Assembly: GCF_901472535.1 (NCBI RefSeq)
Contig: NZ_LR590470.1
Location: 1,302,001-1,366,000, forward strand
DNA from: Sphingobacterium daejeonense
GTDB taxonomy: Bacteria; Bacteroidota; Bacteroidia; Sphingobacteriales; Sphingobacteriaceae
Direction of reading: 5' to 3'
Length of the DNA stretch: 64,000 nt
The position numbers and the translations under genes were made by a program. Positions 56,579-64,000 of this stretch are shown here, piece by piece. The notes beneath the pieces were generated by a model. The model saw nothing but the letters and a program-made list of their open reading frames with translations. It was not told the DNA's origin and ran no database searches. The first letter of the stretch is position 1. Each line of letters begins with the position of its first letter.

Positions 56579-56978
56579 ATGAAGAGATATTCTGTATATT
56601 TGTCTCAATTTGTTAAACCAGACACAAAGATCAAGGTTTATGATTTGTACGTAAATGGAAAATGCCTCTTTGAAGAATTTTTTGAGGAAATAAATGAAGA
56701 AGGTAATCTTACTAAAGATTTATTCGGAGCTATTAACATCTTGGAAAAAGCTGCTGATTTATTAATGTTACCTCAAACTAAATTCAAAGTTTTAAAACAA
56801 TCTGAAGTTTCATGTAAAGTATATGAAGCTAAAAAAAATAAGGTCCGGATTTATTGTTTTGAAGATGAAGTTGGCCGAATTATAGTAACTGGTGGAAAGA
56901 AAAATTCTCAAAAACATGATATCAAATCTGTTTTAAACCTAATCAAAGAATACAATGGTAGAAAAAAAAATATATTAA
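56579..56978 (+). CDS. RelE/HigB-like toxin (end decided by one indel)
   Basis: As sequenced the frame runs on to 57067 (162 residues). But removing one A from the A9 run 56962-56970 ends it at 56978 after NGRKKIY (about 132 residues) and at the same time gives the next gene its proper start, so that form is more likely. Features: KIKVYDLYVNGKCLFEEFFE at the start, ILEKAADLLMLPQTKFKVLK, then the beta-sheet core VRIYCFEDEVGRIIVTGGKK and SQKHDIKSVLNLIKEY. This is the layout of RelE-superfamily mRNA interferases of the HigB type with a toxin-first order. Activity inferred. Confidence 0.7.
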
Positions 56979-57339
56979 AATCATCGAAGATCCTTCCTAT
57001 TGGGTTGAAGAAATTAATAACCAAATGTATGATGCAATGGTTAGATATATGGAAGCAAACAACTTAAATAAAACAGAATTCTCTAAATATTTAGGCATTT
57101 CAAAAGGAAGACTATCTCAAATTTTAAATGATGGCGAGATAAATTTCAGTATTGAAAAACTTTGTTCAATCTCTTTAAAAATTGGAAAGATTCCGTCTTT
57201 CACATTTGAAGAAAAACAAAGTTATATCGAAAATATTAAAGGCAAATATCCAACTGAAACAGAGCCATTATACTCTAAAAAACTAATTGATCCTAAAATA
57301 TTATTAAGTAAACCTGTAAAAAGTGAAAATGACCATTAA
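56955..57339 (+). CDS. HigA-like antitoxin, XRE family (one indel)
   Basis: About 127 residues from ATG 56955 with one A removed from the run 56962-56970: MVEKKYIKIIEDPSYWVEEI, then INNQMYDAMVRYMEANNLNK. As sequenced only a start at 57025 is open. The helix-turn-helix is TEFSKYLGISKGRLSQILND (about 47-66), followed by FSIEKLCSISLKIGKIPSF and a Lys-rich tail. It overlaps the toxin gene by about 24 bases. Antitoxins of this kind bind the toxin and the operator upstream. Family fit is good. Confidence 0.75.
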
Positions 57340-57397
57340 AAAATTATAAAAGTCCCAAACTATTCAGTTTAGGTATAATCATCCAATTCTATGAATT

Positions 57398-58033
57398 ATG
57401 AAAACATTAATCTTATTATTACTTGGAGTTGTAATTCTTACTTCTTGTAAAAGACCAGAACCTTTAAGTTCAAAAGTTAACGTATTGTCTGAGGACATTT
57501 ATCAGTACGCTAATAATGCAGAAAAGCAACAGTTAATTCAAGATTTAACTTTCCAATTTGTTGAAAAACATCGAACGGATAAAAATTTTAATCCAAATTT
57601 TCAAATGGCAGCGGCGACCATTGATATTAATTCTGAAAACAAAACCATAAAATTCAAATCTCAAAAAATGAATTTAGGCAATGTTTCGGATGATGAACTA
57701 ATTTATGCCATAATTGGAATGCATGGATTTGATGATCAAACTAATCCTATTCGAAACGAAAATCAAAGTAAAATTAAATTACGTTGGAATAATGAGAATT
57801 CATTGACCATGAACTTGTCTGGGGAAAGTGATCAAGATATTAAAAATAAGATTGATCTCTTAACAGAAGAAGGAATGATCGAAGAAAGTCCAGCAAACTC
57901 TTCATTAAAGCTAATTATAGAACCTGCTCTTACTTTATCAGCAAATAACTTTGATAAAGAAGAACTGCAGGAATTTGATGTATTGAAAGATAAGACTGAA
58001 AAAATGCTTTTTGCATCATTGGATAAGAAATAA
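57398..58033 (+). CDS. Lipoprotein of unknown function
   Basis: 211 residues. Lipoprotein signal with Cys17 (VVILTSCKRPE). The mature part is Asn/Lys/Glu-rich and helical at both ends. A middle GMHGFDDQTNPIRNENQSKI is not recognised, nor is the rest. It may be expressed separately from the toxin-antitoxin pair 58 bases upstream. A terminator follows. Confidence 0.6.
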   Translation: MKTLILLLLGVVILTSCKRPEPLSSKVNVLSEDIYQYANNAEKQQLIQDLTFQFVEKHRTDKNFNPNFQMAAATIDINSENKTIKFKSQKMNLGNVSDDELIYAIIGMHGFDDQTNPIRNENQSKIKLRWNNENSLTMNLSGESDQDIKNKIDLLTEEGMIEESPANSSLKLIIEPALTLSANNFDKEELQEFDVLKDKTEKMLFASLDKK

Positions 58034-58037
58034 TTGC

Positions 58038-58070
58038 AAAAGCCCAGACTATTCTGGGCTTTTGTTTTCA
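58038..58070 (+). terminator. Terminator after lipoprotein gene
   Basis: 11-bp stem AAAAGCCCAGA (58038-58048) / TCTGGGCTTTT (58053-58063), loop CTAT, T-rich tail. It overlaps the end of the convergent gene. Confidence 0.75.
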
Positions 58071-58946
58071 GTTTCTTCTTCTTGAATAACTCCCATCGCA
58101 TACTTCTCAATGATATACTTGGTTGCCAATTTAAGCCCCCTTTCATAATGTTCAGGGTGTAATCCAGGACCAGTAAAAAATTCTACTTCATTATTTACTT
58201 TAGAATACCATATTTTATTGACATCATCTAAGTCCAAGGTGTCCAATCTTTGGATTTTTCTGAAGTTTTCCAGTTTTTCTTGATCTAAAGGAATGATTTG
58301 TTTATTTCTTAACGAATTGTCCATGCAATTCACTACAATATATCTATCCTTGAACCATACCATACATTCTTTTTTTTCCTTTAGATTGAAAAATCCGAGT
58401 GCGGCAACCAAGATAGCGCCGGATCCTAATGTTAGCGCTGCACTTTTATTGAACTTGATTTTCTTTGATACAGGGGTTTTTGGATCAATAACCGGGGTAC
58501 TGTCTTCCAGAGTTTGAACAGATTGTTTTTGGGGTTGTAACTTGAGAATCGTTATTGTTTTCGGACCAATCTGACAGTCTAAATGGCCTTGGTTGAAAGT
58601 CAATAAATACTGCAAGTAACTTGACAATTGATTCGTCGGGTTGACTCGTCTTTTTATTAATAAAATATTGGACAGGTTTAAGCTTGTCTATATCAAATCC
58701 TGAGATTGCTCTTTCAAGGTCAGAGAAATCCTCCTTTGATCCAAAAAAATCTCGCAAACTTTTCTTGTCCTCAGCATCCATGTCATCATTGATCAGATAA
58801 AGTGCATAGTCTCTCAGATTAGCAGGTGTAGGGTTTGCCAATTTGCCGTGCAATTTATTTTCTTGATGTTTTCCCCAATAGGTAGCTAGAACCTCTTCTT
58901 TAAATTTATTAAATGCAGACATTCCTGTAAAATTAACTTCCTCCAT
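58049..58946 (-). CDS. Single-pass membrane protein of unknown function (one indel)
   Basis: About 298 residues when one T is removed from the run 58526-58530 (…SQVTTPK then QSVQTLEDSTPVIDP). N-terminal ~130 residues are soluble and helical (MSAFNKFKEEVLATYWGKH; NLRDYALYLINDDMDAEDKK; SDLERAISGFDIDKLKPVQY). One membrane segment lies at about 175-192 (ALTLGSGAILVAALGFF), then a C-terminal domain with ECMVWFKDRYIVVNCMDN and EVEFFTGPGLHPEHYERGLK. The layout is like cytoplasmic-sensor/periplasmic-output proteins such as anti-sigma factors, but no known domain is recognised. A motif cluster lies upstream. Confidence 0.6.
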
Positions 58947-58950
58947 ATAT

Positions 58951-59055
58951 GGAATTTACGGAAACCCGTAATTCCGATAATCTTTCATGTTCTTCTTAAA
59001 ATCGGCGTTGCGCGTCATATTTCCGGAATTTCCGGAATTCGATTGGAATTAACGG
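58951..59055. promoter_or_regulatory. Cluster of GGAATT-N-ACGG and TTCCGGAA motifs
   Basis: Upstream of the membrane protein gene: GGAATTTACGG (58951-58961) facing CCGTAATTCC (58966-58975), two TTCCGGAA palindromes (59021-59035), and GGAATTAACGG (59045-59055). Repeated spaced half-sites suggest a multi-site regulator region or a small repeat family. The rest of 58947-59290 holds no recognised gene. Confidence 0.4.
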
Positions 59056-59290
59056 AAATAGCGGAAATGGTTGATTTTAAGGTTGTTTTGTTGCTTTTCT
59101 TTGTGTTGAAATCAGCGGTTATTACTGATTGTGCTTTCAAGGAAAGATACAAAAGAGATTTCAAATATTGAGGAATTCATGCCCCTCAATTCCAAAAAAT
59201 TCAGAAGGCCTTCTGGAAAACAAATTACTAGCAATCCCACACATGGTGTGTGCGGACCTAGCAGTCTTTTACATTCTAATTTTTTGAGAA

Positions 59291-59446
59291 ATGTGGTACT
59301 TAATTTTATCATTATTGACAAACCCTAATGAACCAACATTACCGGTAAACCCAATTAATCCAATTACTGTTCAGACGCAATCTTCTGATGATGGTGATGG
59401 TTCGAATATCGGTGACCGCGGAAATGTTAGACCGCCAAAACCTTAG
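59291..59446 (+). CDS. Possible 51-residue small exported protein
   Basis: ATG 59291 opens MWYLILSLLTNPNEPTLPVN, followed by a Pro/Asn/Gln-rich stretch and SDDGDGSNIGDRGNVRPPKP. A short hydrophobic start and a low-complexity tail look like a small surface or secreted peptide. The only other support is the terminator 30 bases after its stop. No upstream promoter recognised. Confidence 0.35.
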   Translation: MWYLILSLLTNPNEPTLPVNPINPITVQTQSSDDGDGSNIGDRGNVRPPKP

Positions 59447-59476
59447 TAAATATTGCAAAATAAATATTCTAAATTT

Positions 59477-59508
59477 AACCCGTCAACTGACATTGGCGGG
59501 TTTTATTT
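59477..59508 (+). terminator. Terminator upstream of porin-family gene
   Basis: Arms AACCCGTCAA (59477-59486) and TTGGCGGGTT (59493-59502, one G-T pair), loop CTGACA, then TTATTTTAT. Confidence 0.65.
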
Positions 59509-59610
59509 TATATTAGGGTTAAGCTCTAAATATTAAAGATTTTTTAATGTAGCATATTCCAAAATGGTTTCGTTCAATTTTAAAATGTTTAACCAGCAAT
59601 TATTTAACAT

Positions 59611-60237
59611 ATGAATTTAAACTTCAAATTTTCTGCTTCTTTGTTGTTCAGTGCACTATTTATTTGGACCTTGAATGGTAATGCCCAAGAGCGTAATTTT
59701 AATAAAATTAGGGTAGGGCTTTCTATCAGTCCATTTGCCGAAAATAATATTGGTCCTTTTGAAGAGTTGGTAGGTTCGGGAAGTTTTGAGAGTGACAAAT
59801 TCTTTGGAGCAGATCTTTCCGTCAATGTTCCGATTAAGGGAATTTTCTCTATAGAGTCAGGTTTGGGTTATTCAACACAATCAGTTACTTTTAAAGGTGC
59901 ATTTAACCCAGAGCACGAAACCTTTACTGAAACAAAAAACTTATCCATTCTTGAAATTCCAATCTTAGGTTCGGTTCATTTTGGAAATTATTTTTATGTG
60001 AATTTAGGTCCAACACTTCATTTTGATCTATCGAAGAAAGTTGATTATAGAGATAAGCAAAATGGCATCGGTGCTAACTTAGGAATTGGAGCCAATTATA
60101 ATATCTCACCAATCTTCTCGGTACATTTAGAACCCTATTTAAAATCATATTCTTTGATTCCCTTTGAATCTGGAAAATACTATGATCGGATTACTCAATT
60201 AGGGTTCAAGATTGGCGGTAGAATAACTTTGGATTAG
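59611..60237 (+). CDS. Outer-membrane beta-barrel protein, PorT-like family
   Basis: 208 residues. Signal peptide about 1-25 (TLNGNAQER). The mature part is a series of amphipathic strands separated by Gly/Asp turns (VGLSISPFAENNIGPFEELV; SIESGLGYSTQSVTFKGAF; ILEIPILGSVHFGNYFYVNL; GIGANYNISPIFSVHLEPYL; TQLGFKIGGRITL), ending in a strand. This is the 8-stranded small barrel of the PorT/OmpW-like Bacteroidota group. Function (porin, adhesin or secretion helper) open. Confidence 0.72.
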   Translation: MNLNFKFSASLLFSALFIWTLNGNAQERNFNKIRVGLSISPFAENNIGPFEELVGSGSFESDKFFGADLSVNVPIKGIFSIESGLGYSTQSVTFKGAFNPEHETFTETKNLSILEIPILGSVHFGNYFYVNLGPTLHFDLSKKVDYRDKQNGIGANLGIGANYNISPIFSVHLEPYLKSYSLIPFESGKYYDRITQLGFKIGGRITLD

Positions 60238-60345
60238 TTTAAATCAAGTTGCTGATTGTAATTTTGTTATGGTAATTGGATCTTATAATGGAAATAAGAT
60301 TCAAAAATATTATTTTCCTACATAAATCAACCTTAACAAACAGTT

Positions 60346-61833
60346 ATGATCATCCAAAACTATTTTAAACCACTAGCAATTGCTGGGGCTATATGTTTTG
60401 CAACTTTTAGCGACTCTCTAATAAATCAACTAGCTGCTGATCCTTTTATAAGTATTTCAACAGCTACAACTCAATCAAATTTTAAGGAGGAGAATTTAAT
60501 TCGTTCCATGGCTTTAATCGATAAGACCATTGCGGCTTATTTCGACCCCGTAACTTTTGAAATGAAGAGGTTCTATAATCCCTTTACAAAGGTTAAATCT
60601 GATGAGAGAGCCAGCGTATGGATGTATTCTGCGGGAATTGAAGCAATAAATGCGGTTTTGGCAAGTTTAAAGGCTGCAAAAGATCAGGGTGATTCCAAAT
60701 TATATGATGCCAACTTTGATAAATATAATAAGCTTCTAGCCAAAATGTACGACAATGCAGATTACTATTTGGGTACTTTTGAGTTGACTTCTTTTACACA
60801 GACCAAAGAATGGTCAGTATATGCTGTAGATCGTGTCAATGAAAAAGGTAAGGCCAATGTTACGGGCATTTTGAATGTATATGATGATCAGATGTGGCTA
60901 TTGCGTGAGTTGTTGGATTCGTATAAAATTACGGGAAATAAAGCGTATTTGGAGAAGGCAGAATATTTAACTGCTTATGTTCTGGATGGATGGGATGTTA
61001 CGATTGATGAAAATGGTGCAGAAAATGGTGGAATTCCATGGGGGCCGGGATATACCACAAAACATGCTTGTAGTAATTCTCCTCTGATTAGCTCACTGGT
61101 TTGGTTGCATAAAATTTATAAAGACAAAAATGACAAAATAGAACGTCGTTATATAGATTCAAAAGACAAAAAAACAAGGCTTACAGAGCATCAAAAAAAG
61201 GAAACTTACTACCTTGATTTTGCAAAAGCAATTTTTGCTTGGCAAAAACAAAATCTTCTCAACAATCAAGGTGTGTATACGGATATGATGGGTGGCTGTG
61301 TACCAGACTGCGGAATAGTCTACGAGGTAGTGGATGGTAAAAAATATCGTGCTAATACAAAATTGACAGATGCTGTTGGGGAAGCATTCACTTATAATAG
61401 TGGAACAATGATATCCGGTGCGGTAGATCTTTATGAGGCTACCAAAGATGCAAAATATCTAAGAGAAGCAACTGATTTAGGTGAAGCGAGTTTTAAGCAG
61501 TTTGCATTTTTGGGAAAAGATGTTGCTCAATATTACAGTTTTGGGACTGATGGATTTAAGAATTGGTTTAATGGCATCTTGATGCGAGGTTACCGTGATC
61601 TTGCTTTGGTAAATGAAGATTCAGAGAAATACCTGTCCGCTTTTCAAAAAAACCTGGATTATGGCTATGAAAAGTTTAATCATGAAGGTTTTTTGCCGAC
61701 CGACCTATTAAAAGGGTGGAGTAAGGAAAAAGATGGTCAAGGAGTTGAGGGCATGTTTATGTTTACCTATGCGGCTCAATATGCGGTCTTGGCGGAACAC
61801 TATATTGTAGAAGGCACTCACAAAGGGAATTGA
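60346..61833 (+). CDS. Glycoside hydrolase family 76 (alpha-1,6-mannanase-like)
   Basis: 495 residues. Signal peptide or lipidless anchor about 1-30. GH76 (alpha/alpha)6 barrel with the catalytic Asp pair in NVYDDQMWLLRELL (about 185), GAENGGIPWGPGYTTKHACS, and repeated helices (AKAIFAWQKQNLLNNQGVYT; FTYNSGTMISGAVDLYEAT). Characterised GH76 enzymes cut alpha-1,6-mannan backbones, as in yeast mannan. No SusCD is adjacent; the susCD pairs in this window are far away. Secreted or surface localisation is likely. Confidence 0.85.
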   Translation: MIIQNYFKPLAIAGAICFATFSDSLINQLAADPFISISTATTQSNFKEENLIRSMALIDKTIAAYFDPVTFEMKRFYNPFTKVKSDERASVWMYSAGIEAINAVLASLKAAKDQGDSKLYDANFDKYNKLLAKMYDNADYYLGTFELTSFTQTKEWSVYAVDRVNEKGKANVTGILNVYDDQMWLLRELLDSYKITGNKAYLEKAEYLTAYVLDGWDVTIDENGAENGGIPWGPGYTTKHACSNSPLISSLVWLHKIYKDKNDKIERRYIDSKDKKTRLTEHQKKETYYLDFAKAIFAWQKQNLLNNQGVYTDMMGGCVPDCGIVYEVVDGKKYRANTKLTDAVGEAFTYNSGTMISGAVDLYEATKDAKYLREATDLGEASFKQFAFLGKDVAQYYSFGTDGFKNWFNGILMRGYRDLALVNEDSEKYLSAFQKNLDYGYEKFNHEGFLPTDLLKGWSKEKDGQGVEGMFMFTYAAQYAVLAEHYIVEGTHKGN

Positions 61834-61888
61834 TGTCAATGATATCTCATTTCTGACTTCATATATTCTACATATTTCTACTATTGCT

Positions 61889-61896
61889 TACCTTTG
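61889..61896 (+). promoter_or_regulatory. Possible -7 promoter element of msrA
   Basis: TACCTTTG matches TAnnTTTG, ending 21 bases before the msrA ATG. No clear -33 element at the usual distance. Confidence 0.4.
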
Positions 61897-61917
61897 TTTT
61901 AATATATTCAATCGAAC

Positions 61918-62559
61918 ATGAGAAATTTAGCGATTATAGGAAGTATATTCATGATCGTTGTTATAATAATGACGATGGGATTTTCCTATCAGGATAAACA
62001 AGAATTAAAACAAACAGAAAATCAAAAGACCATGAGTTTAACAGGAAACGAAAAGGAGATATATTTTGCGGGCGGTTGTTTTTGGGGTACGGAGCATTTT
62101 TTTAAACTTGTCCGTGGTGTGGTTGGCACCGAGGTCGGTTATGCCAACGCTACAAAAGCAAACCCTACGTATGAGGAGGTTTGTACAGGTCAAACAGGTG
62201 CTACAGAAACCGTAAAAGTAATCTATGATCCCGAAGTTATTGATTTAGGCCTATTAATAGACCTTTATTTTGAAACAATTGACCCAACCTTATTGAATCA
62301 GCAAGGGAACGATAGAGGAACGCAATACCGCACAGGGATTTATTATACCGACAATAGTGTTGCTGAATTGGTTAAAGATAAATTGCATGAGCTTTCATTA
62401 AGAGTTCAAGCGCCAGTTGTTGTAGAAAATGAACCATTGAAAAACTTCTATGACGCTGAGACTTACCATCAAGACTACTTAGATAAGAATCCAGGTGGAT
62501 ATTGCCATATTGGTGCTCATGAATTTGAATTAGCTAAAAAAGCTAATCCAGAGAAATAA
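61918..62559 (+). CDS. msrA: Peptide-methionine (S)-S-oxide reductase, exported
   Basis: 213 residues. Catalytic motif AGGCFWGTEHFF with Cys in GCFWG (about 56), VGYANATKANPTYEEVCTGQ, ETIDPTLLNQQGNDRGTQYR, and a C-terminal Cys in GGYCHIGAHEFE that can act as resolving cysteine. It repairs oxidised methionine. An N-terminal hydrophobic segment (about 4-20, IGSIFMIVVIIMTMGF) suggests membrane anchoring or export, so it may act in the periplasm on surface proteins. Single gene with a terminator. Confidence 0.92.
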   Translation: MRNLAIIGSIFMIVVIIMTMGFSYQDKQELKQTENQKTMSLTGNEKEIYFAGGCFWGTEHFFKLVRGVVGTEVGYANATKANPTYEEVCTGQTGATETVKVIYDPEVIDLGLLIDLYFETIDPTLLNQQGNDRGTQYRTGIYYTDNSVAELVKDKLHELSLRVQAPVVVENEPLKNFYDAETYHQDYLDKNPGGYCHIGAHEFELAKKANPEK

Positions 62560-62577
62560 AAAACACTAAAAAACAGG

Positions 62578-62607
62578 AAAAGGGATGCTTAGGCTTCCCT
62601 TTTTTTA
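62578..62607 (+). terminator. Terminator after msrA
   Basis: AAAAGGGA ... TCCCTTTT with an inner GC/GC pair, then T7. Confidence 0.7.
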
Positions 62608-62767
62608 TTGCTTTTGTTTTCTGATTTAATATCAATTATTATTTATTGATAAAACCTTTCTTCAAAATTTTAATCTTTCCTTATAAATAGTATTTTTATA
62701 CTAAACCATCATCCATTAAATTTATAAAATTGGACTGATTGTAAATCTAAAAAATAGACTAATATTA

Positions 62768-63505
62768 ATGGGCGATTTGCTGGAAACTACATTCAATTTT
62801 GTCCTTTCGGAATGGTACTATACTAGTGCTTTCTTCTTTATTTTTTTCAGCTTTTTATATTTTGTTGGCACTTACATTACTGAGTTGATTATTCGTGTGA
62901 AGTCTAAAGATGCAAGTATACGTCAGATTGTATTTGCTAAAAAGCCTCATCAAACTAGTAAGGAAATCCAGAATTCATTAGTTTCGATATTAGTATTTTC
63001 TCTTCAAGCGATTTTGTTCCAGTACTTATTTTCTATAGAGGTATTTAAGATCCGATTTGACCAACCTTTGCATTGTCTATGGGAAATACCATTGTTGTTT
63101 GTTTGGAATGAATTTCACTTTTACTGCATGCATTGGCTTCTACACCGGAGATTTCTTTTCAAGCATGTTCATAAAGTTCATCATTGGTCCAAAGAACCAA
63201 CATCATATTCAATTTTTAGTTTTCATTGGTTTGAAGCATTCTTATTGGGTACAGTTATATTTTTTCCTTTATTCTTTCATGAGTTCCAGGTCTATTCTTT
63301 ATTGAGTTTGCCTGTCATGAGTTTGATCATTAATCTATTAGGACATTGTAATCATGAAGTTCCGAGAGACTTACCGAGTAGCAATTTCCGAAAATATACG
63401 TTTAGACATAGTATGCACCACAAATGGAGTTCAGGAAATTTTGGGTTCATGCTGACCATTTTTGACAAATTATTTAAAACCGAAGTTTCAGAAAACAAGA
63501 AATAA
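62768..63505 (+). CDS. Sterol desaturase / fatty-acid hydroxylase family membrane protein
   Basis: 245 residues with three or four membrane segments (FFFIFFSFLYFVGTYITEL; LVSILVFSLQAILFQYLF; FLLGTVIFFPLFFHEF; LLSLPVMSLIINLLG). The di-iron histidine boxes are HWLLHRRFLFKHVHKVHHWS and, near the end, GHCNHE and FRHSMHHKW. Members hydroxylate or desaturate lipids at the inner membrane. Its stop is directly followed by the ATG of a KAS III gene (no gap), suggesting a joint lipid or polyketide-like pathway, whose product cannot be told here. Confidence 0.87.
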   Translation: MGDLLETTFNFVLSEWYYTSAFFFIFFSFLYFVGTYITELIIRVKSKDASIRQIVFAKKPHQTSKEIQNSLVSILVFSLQAILFQYLFSIEVFKIRFDQPLHCLWEIPLLFVWNEFHFYCMHWLLHRRFLFKHVHKVHHWSKEPTSYSIFSFHWFEAFLLGTVIFFPLFFHEFQVYSLLSLPVMSLIINLLGHCNHEVPRDLPSSNFRKYTFRHSMHHKWSSGNFGFMLTIFDKLFKTEVSENKK

Positions 63506-64000
63506 ATGAAAAAGGAATATCATAAAGTTTATATAAATTCTATCGGGAAGCATTTGCCTAATTCTCCAGTTCATAACGATGAGATGGAGGAATATCTGGG
63601 TTTGATTGGAGGGAAACCATCACGAACTAGGGAGCGGATGTTGAAGCAGAATGGTATTATTACTAGGTATTATGCCTTGGATAAGGATCAGCAATCGACC
63701 GATTCAGTTTCTGGGATGGCTAACAAGGCCATCCAAGACTGTCTTACAAAAGGGAAGGTGAACGTGTCTGAGATTGAATTGCTTACAGCAGGAACTACGC
63801 AAGGCGATCTGCCAGTTCCAGGATTTGCGAGTATGGTACATGCGGAGTCAAAATTGCCTGTCTGCAATATTGTTTCTCACCAGAGTGTATGTGCTTCAGG
63901 AATTATGGCATTAAAAAGTGCATATTTACATGTCCTAACCGGCGAAAATGAAAAGGCTATTTCTTGTGCATCTGATATGCCAAGCAGAATGTTTAAGTCG
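63506..64000 (+). CDS. Beta-ketoacyl-ACP synthase III-like enzyme (3' partial)
   Basis: The first 165 residues run open to the window edge. The thiolase-fold KAS III start is YINSIGKHLPNSPVHNDEME, with TRYYALDKDQ and TAGTTQGDLPVPGFASMVHA, and the catalytic Cys is in HQSVCASGIMALKSAYLHV. The unusually long entry loop (LGLIGGKPSRTRERMLKQNG) is seen in FabH-like enzymes of specialised pathways rather than in housekeeping FabH. The start abuts the hydroxylase stop, so the two are translationally coupled. DarB-type dialkylresorcinol synthases share this look, but one cannot decide from this fragment. Confidence 0.75.
   Translation, partial: MKKEYHKVYINSIGKHLPNSPVHNDEMEEYLGLIGGKPSRTRERMLKQNGIITRYYALDKDQQSTDSVSGMANKAIQDCLTKGKVNVSEIELLTAGTTQGDLPVPGFASMVHAESKLPVCNIVSHQSVCASGIMALKSAYLHVLTGENEKAISCASDMPSRMFKS

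Noticed and set aside
56579..57067. 162-residue form of the toxin
   Set aside because: Its last ~30 residues are an out-of-frame reading of the antitoxin gene; the one-base fix ends it at a family-typical length.
4887..58946. Programmed phase variation through homopolymer slippage
   Set aside because: The indels hit unrelated central enzymes as well as surface proteins, often in runs of only 2-4 bases, too short for typical phase switches. Errors explain them better.
1..64000. CRISPR array, tRNA, rRNA or insertion sequence
   Set aside because: Looked for regular direct repeats with unique spacers, cloverleaf ends, and transposase motifs; none was seen. Short RNAs cannot be excluded without a covariance search.

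Overview
The window reads as a chromosomal segment of a Bacteroidota bacterium, most likely family Sphingobacteriaceae (Sphingobacterium- or Pedobacter-like). The basis is low GC, two SusC/SusD outer-membrane nutrient-uptake pairs, many Bacteroidota lipoproteins, HmuY-family proteins, a few promoters of the TAnnTTTG type, and the protein families seen (DUF2480, DUF6266, YwbE, GH76, GH172). I saw no rRNA, tRNA or CRISPR array, no integrase and no transposase.

Layout. 1-7 kb: 3' end of bioA, a secreted SH3-like protein, then a SusC/SusD pair preceded by a possible leader peptide and hairpin. 6.4-7.0 kb: GC-rich REP-like hairpin repeats and a duplicated gene end. 7-16 kb: housekeeping and accessory enzymes (two methyltransferases, four GNAT acetyltransferases, an EEP hydrolase), plus an Fe-S-type regulator divergent from a superoxide dismutase operon. 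16-24 kb: fatty-acid beta-oxidation genes facing a complete methylcitrate (propionate) operon prpBCD, then an orphan Vsr endonuclease. 24-30 kb: a second SusC/SusD pair and a lipoprotein. 30-36 kb: M48 protease, DUF6266 protein, FemAB-like transferase, YwbE, DKNYY protein. 35.7-44.4 kb: a likely haem-acquisition locus with a TonB receptor, three HmuY-type lipoproteins in tandem, two more lipoproteins and a haem oxygenase. It has a divergent AraC regulator and three 19-bp Fur-like palindromes. 44.5-46.5 kb: a GH172 (DUF2961) enzyme under a LacI-type palindrome. 46.5-50.7 kb: two tandem cassettes of a tiny protein plus a fimbrillin-like lipoprotein. 51-64 kb: Na+/H+ antiporter, menaquinone methyltransferase, class I aldolase, a HigBA-like toxin-antitoxin pair, GH76, MsrA, a fatty-acid hydroxylase and the start of a KAS III gene.

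A property of the whole window is that about twenty genes are broken by single-base indels, nearly all in short mononucleotide runs. Removing or adding one base restores family-typical proteins, including enzymes that should be intact. I therefore read most of them as sequencing or assembly errors rather than decay. The coordinates given for these genes are the reconstructed full spans, and each indel is located in the entry.

Functional links: SusCD systems import glycans or other ligands across the outer membrane. Acyl-CoA dehydrogenase and the hydratase/dehydrogenase would yield propionyl-CoA from odd-chain substrates, which PrpBCD would turn into pyruvate and succinate. The HmuY/TonB/haem oxygenase set would capture haem and release its iron, and the Fur-like boxes suggest iron control.
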